A stretch of 8,699 bases of DNA, from NCBI GenBank assembly GCA_910587395.1, contig CAJULJ010000090.1:1-8699 (forward strand). Reading direction: 5' to 3'. This stretch comes from an uncultured Oscillospiraceae bacterium. Its GTDB lineage: Bacteria; Bacillota; Clostridia; Oscillospirales; Oscillospiraceae. Both the position numbers and the translations under genes were made by a program. Below, piece by piece: positions 5,743 to 8,699 of the stretch (position 1 is its first letter; every line of letters begins with the position of its first letter). The notes beneath the pieces were generated by a model, which worked only from the letters and a program-made list of their open reading frames with translations, was not told where the DNA came from and searched no databases.

Positions 5743-6268
5743 TCAGGCAATGGCGTTGCCTGTGTAAAGTTGGTAATACCGGCCTTTTTCCTCAATCAAC
5801 TGGTCGTGGGTCCCCCGCTCAATGATCCGGCCCTGCTCCAGGACCATGATGCAGTCGGAGTTCCGAACCGTGGAGAGCCGATGGGCGATGACAAAGGTAG
5901 TGCGGCCGCTCATCAGCCGGCCCATGCCCTCCTGCACCAGCCGCTCCGTGCGGGTATCGATGGAGGACGTGGCCTCATCCAAGATCAGGACCGGCGGGTC
6001 GGCCACGGCGGCGCGGGCGATGGCCAGGAGCTGCCGCTGGCCCTGGCTCAGATTGGTCCCATCGCCGGTGAGGACCGTCTGGTAGCCATCCGGGAGCCGC
6101 CGGATAAAGCCATCAGCGTTGGCGAGCTTCGAGGCGGCAATGCACTCCTCGTCTGTGGCATCCAGCCGCCCATAGCGGATATTTTCCATCACCGTGCCGG
6201 TAAACAGGTGGGTATCCTGCAAAACGATGCCCAAGGAACGCCGAAGGTCCGCTTGCTTGTTTACGCAT
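5743..6268 (-). pseudogene. ABC exporter half 2, internally deleted (membrane domain and Walker A lost)
   Basis: From about base 6250 the frame encodes the C-terminal two thirds of an ABC exporter nucleotide-binding domain: Q-loop GIVLQDTHLF, signature LSQGQRQ, Walker B VLILDEATSS with catalytic Glu, and the switch His in IAHRLST. It ends normally as YYQLYTGNAIA. Upstream in this frame there are only about 12 codons before a TGA. An ATG at 6268, overlapping the stop of half 1, starts MRKQAS in another phase. That looks like the original start of half 2, with roughly 1.2 kb (six membrane segments and Walker A, judged by family length) deleted between. This half carries the consensus catalytic residues, so in the intact exporter it would have supplied the active ATP site. 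As encoded it cannot transport. Confidence 0.8.
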
Positions 6269-6890
6269 GGTCAAAGTCACCTCCGCCTTTCGTCTGGGCC
6301 TCGTAGATTTCCTGATAGATGGTATTGGTTTTCAGCAGGTTTTCGTGGGAGTCAAAGCCGCTGACCTTGCCGTTGTCCAGCACCAGGATACGGTCCGCGT
6401 CCTGCACGCTGGAAATGCGCTGGGCAATGATGATCTTGGTGGTTCCAGGGATCACCGTTTGCAGGGCCTCCCGTATCCTGGCGTCCGTGGCCGTATCCAC
6501 GGCGCTGGTGGAATCGTCCAGAATCAGCACTTTGGGCTGCTTCAGCAGGGCCCTGGCAATGCACAGCCGCTGCTTCTGTCCGCCGGAGAAGTTGGCCCCG
6601 CCCCGCTCCACCCAGGCGTCGTATCCTTTCGGCAGATGGTCGATAAACTCGTGCGCGCAGGCCAGACAGCAGGCTTCTCGGTACTCCTCCGTGCTGCCCA
6701 TCTTTCTGCCCCAGCGCAGATTGTCTAATACTGTGCCGGAGAACAGCACATTCTTTTGCAGAACCACCGCCACCTGATCGCGGAGCGTTTCCAGATTGTA
6801 GCTTCGGACATTCTCACCGCCCACCTTGACAGAGCCGGAAGTCACATCATACAGACGGCTGATCAGATTGACCAGGCTGAACAGATACAT
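6261..6890 (-). pseudogene. ABC exporter half 1 (degenerate ATP site), 5' part deleted
   Basis: The frame begins MYLF and then enters a typical NBD just after where Walker A should be (SLVNLISRLYDVTSG). It carries Q-loop VVLQKNVLF, signature FSGGQKQR (residues 101-108), Walker B VLILDDSTSA with Asp126 in place of catalytic Glu, and IIIAQRISS with Gln157 in place of the switch His. Those two replacements are the hallmark of the degenerate half of heterodimeric exporters such as LmrCD, BmrCD and TM287/288, so it paired with the downstream half. The membrane domain and Walker A are gone. The DNA before base 6890 belongs to a MarR-type gene. The C-terminus (TKGGGDFDHA) overlaps the start of half 2 by 8 bases, as in an intact operon. 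It is non-functional as an exporter. Confidence 0.82.
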
Positions 6891-7030
6891 AGGGAATCCA
6901 TTGAAAAAATCTCATTCAGCAGGAACGCCTGCGCGAAGGTCATCTCGCTTGCCGCCAGCTCCTCGCTTTCATAGAGGCTCAGGCAGATGTTGATTTGCCG
7001 AAGCGTCAACAGCAGGCTCCCATCAGGCAT
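6863..7030 (-). pseudogene. MarR-type regulator, N-terminal fragment
   Basis: The ATG at 7030 follows AAAGGGTGGTG and reads MPDGSLLLTLRQINICLSLY, then about 25 more residues in phase (ESEELAASEMTFAQAFLLNEIFSMD). This is the N-terminal dimerisation helix and first HTH helix type of MarR regulators that precede heterodimeric ABC exporters in Clostridia. After about residue 45 the frame runs in the wrong phase into the ABC half 1 sequence and stops at 6863. The recognition helix and wing are lost, so it should not bind DNA. A deletion joining MarR to the ABC NBD explains the missing parts of both genes. Family assignment comes from residue pattern and position, with moderate confidence. Confidence 0.55.
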
Positions 7031-7107
7031 TTCACACCACCCTTTCTTTTGCGGCTTTGTTTGGTTTACGACTGTTCGGCAGACAATTTTTACTGGCGCT
7101 ACCGTCT

Positions 7108-7135
7108 ATTATACTCATTTCCTCTTGAATGTTAA
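7108..7135 (-). promoter_or_regulatory. Promoter of the efflux operon
   Basis: On the minus strand TTAACA (7130-7135) and a perfect TATAAT (7108-7113) are separated by 16 bp, about 78 bases upstream of the MarR-fragment start. This is the best promoter-like site in the window. Its -35 box lies inside the dyad at 7125-7140. Confidence 0.65.
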
Positions 7136-7140
7136 TTCAA
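7125..7140. promoter_or_regulatory. Candidate LysR-type operator (TTGAAT-N4-ATTCAA)
   Basis: TTGAAT and ATTCAA are exact reverse complements separated by GTTA, an AT-rich interrupted dyad of the T-Nx-A kind used by LysR regulators. It lies 50 bases upstream of the LysR start and overlaps the -35 box of the divergent operon. LysR proteins typically regulate the divergent gene and themselves from such a site. The same region gives a weak plus-strand promoter for lysR (TTGAAT, 16 bp, TTATAA at 7147-7152). Confidence 0.5.
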
Positions 7141-7190
7141 AAAATGTTATAAGGTATTAAAAACTTTTATCAATCCACGGAGGAATCAGT

Positions 7191-8093
7191 ATGAACACAT
7201 TCCAGCTTACCTGCTTTTTGACCGTTGCGGAAACACTCAGCTTTGTGAAAGCTGCAAAACAGCTCAATGTAACGCAGCCGGCAATCACACATCAAATCCG
7301 TTCTCTGGAGGAGGAGTTGAATACCCAGCTATTCAAGCGCACCACTCGTTCTGTAGAAATCACCCAGGAAGGGCTGATTTTTTTGAACGATGCCAAAAAT
7401 GTTCTGAGCATCATTACTCTGGCAAAAAAACGATTCGAGGAGCCTTTGGTGGATGAACGGCAATTCTTTTCTATCGGATGTCATAGCAACAATGAGCTGC
7501 GCCTGTTTCCTGGTATCCTCCGTCAAATGGCGGAAGCCTGTCCCACGCTGAATCCTGTTTTTCAGGTCGTACCGTTCCAGCATCTTTACCAGCTTTTAGA
7601 AGAAGGAACTGCGGATGTGGTCGTAGCATTTCAGGAAAAGGGACAAAAAAATGAGACTGGCATTTATAAAGAGCTGGTCCAGATCCCGATTACCGGCGTT
7701 CTGCCTACCGATCATCCGCTGGCAGAAAAAAAGCTGCTGGACGAGGACGATCTCCGAACCCAGCGGCTGCTTCTGCTGGACCCGCAACGGTGTCCCGACC
7801 GTTTGAATGTGGTCCAGTATGGTTTGGCAACAGAAAGGGCTGTTTCTGATTTGCTTATGTGCGGTTCAGCCGATGCCTGCATCACGCTGGCCAAGGCTGG
7901 GTTCGGGATTGCTGTCCAACCTGACTTTCCGTCCCTGCGGGATCCCGCCTTGGCCTACATTCCAATCAAAGATGTGGAGCCGCTGTCCTATGGGGCGTAT
8001 TACAAAAGCGCCGCGGGAAAGCCTTTACTGAAGCTTTTTCTCCAACTGTGTAAGGAACATTTGGTCAGTAAGGGTGGTCAGAACGACAGATAG
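7191..8093 (+). CDS. LysR-type transcriptional regulator
   Basis: The 300-residue product has the usual family length. Residues 1-60 are the winged HTH (QLTCFLTVAETLSFVKAAKQL ... TQPAITHQIRSLEEELNTQLFKRTTRSVEITQEG). A linker helix and a two-lobed effector domain follow, with ADVVVAF, GVLPTDHPLA and AGFGIAVQPDF typical of the periplasmic-binding-protein-like fold. It acts as a cytoplasmic, ligand-responsive DNA-binding tetramer; the ligand is unknown. CGGAGG seven bases upstream of the ATG fixes the start. It is divergent from the MarR/ABC/MATE/kinase/CheW operon across 160 bp containing a strong minus-strand promoter and a LysR-like dyad, so that operon is its likely target. It is intact. No clear intrinsic terminator follows the TAG. 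Confidence 0.93.
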   Translation: MNTFQLTCFLTVAETLSFVKAAKQLNVTQPAITHQIRSLEEELNTQLFKRTTRSVEITQEGLIFLNDAKNVLSIITLAKKRFEEPLVDERQFFSIGCHSNNELRLFPGILRQMAEACPTLNPVFQVVPFQHLYQLLEEGTADVVVAFQEKGQKNETGIYKELVQIPITGVLPTDHPLAEKKLLDEDDLRTQRLLLLDPQRCPDRLNVVQYGLATERAVSDLLMCGSADACITLAKAGFGIAVQPDFPSLRDPALAYIPIKDVEPLSYGAYYKSAAGKPLLKLFLQLCKEHLVSKGGQNDR

Positions 8094-8177
8094 ATATTTG
8101 AGAAAAAGAGTTTTTGATGTTACTCTGTTCAATATTAAAAATTTTTTTACGCATTTGCCTGCAAGGGTTTCAGACGC

Positions 8178-8210
8178 CGTTAAATTTCAAAAACATACCG
8201 AAATTTGACG
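8178..8210. repeat. 11-bp interrupted dyad in AT-rich intergenic DNA
   Basis: CGTTAAATTTC (8178-8188) and GAAATTTGACG (8200-8210) are complementary except for one T-G pair, around an 11-base loop. The dyad lies in the 267-bp gap between lysR and the small ORFs. This gap is strikingly more AT-rich than the genes to the left and otherwise shows only short A/T runs. There is no adjacent U-run, so an operator or RNA hairpin fits better than a terminator. Confidence 0.45.
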
Positions 8211-8277
8211 CAGAAGAAAAAATGTCCATACAATTGAAAAGAAAATAGGAGAACGCTATGTGTGAGCGTATGACAAG

Positions 8278-8316
8278 GTAAAGTAAAAGTAAAGTGTTTG
8301 GTACATAGAAAGTAAA
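8278..8316 (+). repeat. GTAAA short direct repeats
   Basis: GTAAA occurs at 8278, 8283, 8289 and again at 8312; the first three are separated by zero and one base. Closely spaced direct pentamers can be response-regulator binding sites, but the spacing is not one helical turn. In AT-rich DNA a chance run is also possible. They lie just upstream of the small-ORF region. Confidence 0.35.
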
Positions 8317-8360
8317 TCGTTGTTTGGATTGACAGGGCTATACCGTTCCCAATTTCCTAT

Positions 8361-8516
8361 ATGGCAGCGCAGCTTTGCACAAAAGGCTTTAACTTCACGA
8401 CATATTCATCGCAACGAGATTTCTGCATTATCATCCTGGTTGCTATGCTGCTTTATTTCGCAATGCTGACGGGAAAAACTCTTTATAAAGCAAAGCTGAA
8501 CACTTCGAGAGGATAG
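8361..8516 (+). CDS. Small hypothetical membrane protein, 51 residues
   Basis: The frame encodes 51 residues with one clear hydrophobic segment, FCIIILVAMLLYFAMLTG (about residues 21-38), then a basic tail KTLYKAKLNTSRG. This suggests a single-pass membrane peptide. The ATG at 8361 has no good ribosome site, and the frame is open back to 8316, so the start is uncertain and the frame could instead be the tail of a longer, lost gene. It ends 10 bases before the next small ORF, which has a good ribosome site, suggesting a pair. No family is recognised. Confidence 0.3.
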   Translation: MAAQLCTKGFNFTTYSSQRDFCIIILVAMLLYFAMLTGKTLYKAKLNTSRG

Positions 8517-8526
8517 AGGAAAAGGC

Positions 8527-8679
8527 ATGAAAAAATCTCTGTTTAGACTAACGGATATGTTAGAGCTAAGTATTGCATATATTTTTTGCTTTTCTCTCAA
8601 TTTGCTTTTGGATTATGCAAAGACTTTGGATTTGGATGCCTATATTCTACATGGCGTCGTCAATAAAAACATGATATAA
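8527..8679 (+). CDS. Small hypothetical protein, 50 residues
   Basis: GAGGAAAAGGC precedes the ATG at 8527, a convincing ribosome site. The product begins MKKSLFRLTDMLELSIAY and contains a hydrophobic stretch IAYIFCFSLNLLL (about residues 16-28). An acidic LDLDAY follows and it ends VVNKNMI. The hydrophobic run is short for a full membrane span. It may be a small membrane-associated peptide or a truncated gene. AAAGAAAAGGGG at the very end of the window looks like the ribosome site of a following gene outside it. No family is recognised. Confidence 0.35.
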   Translation: MKKSLFRLTDMLELSIAYIFCFSLNLLLDYAKTLDLDAYILHGVVNKNMI

Positions 8680-8699
8680 TCGTCCTCAAAGAAAAGGGG

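Noticed and set aside
4289..6777. Several plus-strand open frames of 80-200 codons across the efflux operon
   Set aside because: All are antisense to clearly recognised MATE, ABC or kinase-like genes and show no family features.
8329..8363. TTGACA (8329-8334) as a promoter for the small ORFs
   Set aside because: The -35 match is perfect, but no -10-like hexamer occurs at 16-18 bp; the nearest TATA-like site is over 20 bp away.
8406..8600. 64-codon minus-strand ORF
   Set aside because: Antisense to the two small plus-strand ORFs, no ribosome site seen, and composition as expected of a shadow.
1..8699. CRISPR array, tRNA or rRNA genes
   Set aside because: No regularly spaced repeats of 25-40 bases and no cloverleaf or rRNA-like segments were seen on either strand.

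Overview
The window looks like an accessory or eroded stretch of a gut Clostridia chromosome, most likely Oscillospiraceae-like. This is inferred from protein style, strong AGGAGG-type ribosome sites, moderate-to-high GC in most genes and Tn1549-like mobile-element remnants; no marker gene fixes the species. Its dominant property is mosaicism. Intact genes alternate with gene pieces whose ends do not belong together.

Left part (1-1300): a C-terminal scrap of a MobA/MobL-type relaxase, two tight DNA hairpins, and a piece of a sortase lacking all catalytic residues. These are followed by a terminator and an intact Uma2-family (PD-(D/E)XK) gene on the minus strand.

Middle left (1400-3160): a plus-strand gene of unknown function, cut at about codon 103, runs head-on into a minus-strand fragment of a coiled-coil protein with a CxxC zinc-hook-like motif. 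Upstream of that fragment on the minus strand lie the first codons of a truncated ORF, a frameshifted ~100-residue hypothetical gene and an intact 131-residue hypothetical gene. The last is preceded by an unusually structured leader of about 175 nt with its own promoter-like site. These genes are tightly spaced and look like one damaged operon.

Centre to right (3270-7030, minus strand): a long operon reading MarR-type regulator fragment, ABC exporter half 1 fragment, ABC exporter half 2 fragment, intact MATE efflux protein, intact cytidylate-kinase-like protein, intact CheW-like protein. Both ABC halves have lost their membrane domain and Walker A motif, so the exporter cannot work as encoded. 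The three downstream genes are intact and joined by ATGA stop/start overlaps. A good promoter lies in the 160-bp gap before a divergent, intact LysR-type regulator (7191-8093). An ATTCAA/TTGAAT dyad overlaps its -35 box, so LysR probably controls the efflux operon.

Right end (8094-8699): AT-rich DNA with a dyad, short GTAAA direct repeats and two tandem ~50-codon ORFs with hydrophobic stretches. No family is recognised there.

At least six abrupt junctions in 8.7 kb could be real genome decay around a mobile element or mistakes in closing an assembly; the sequence alone cannot decide.
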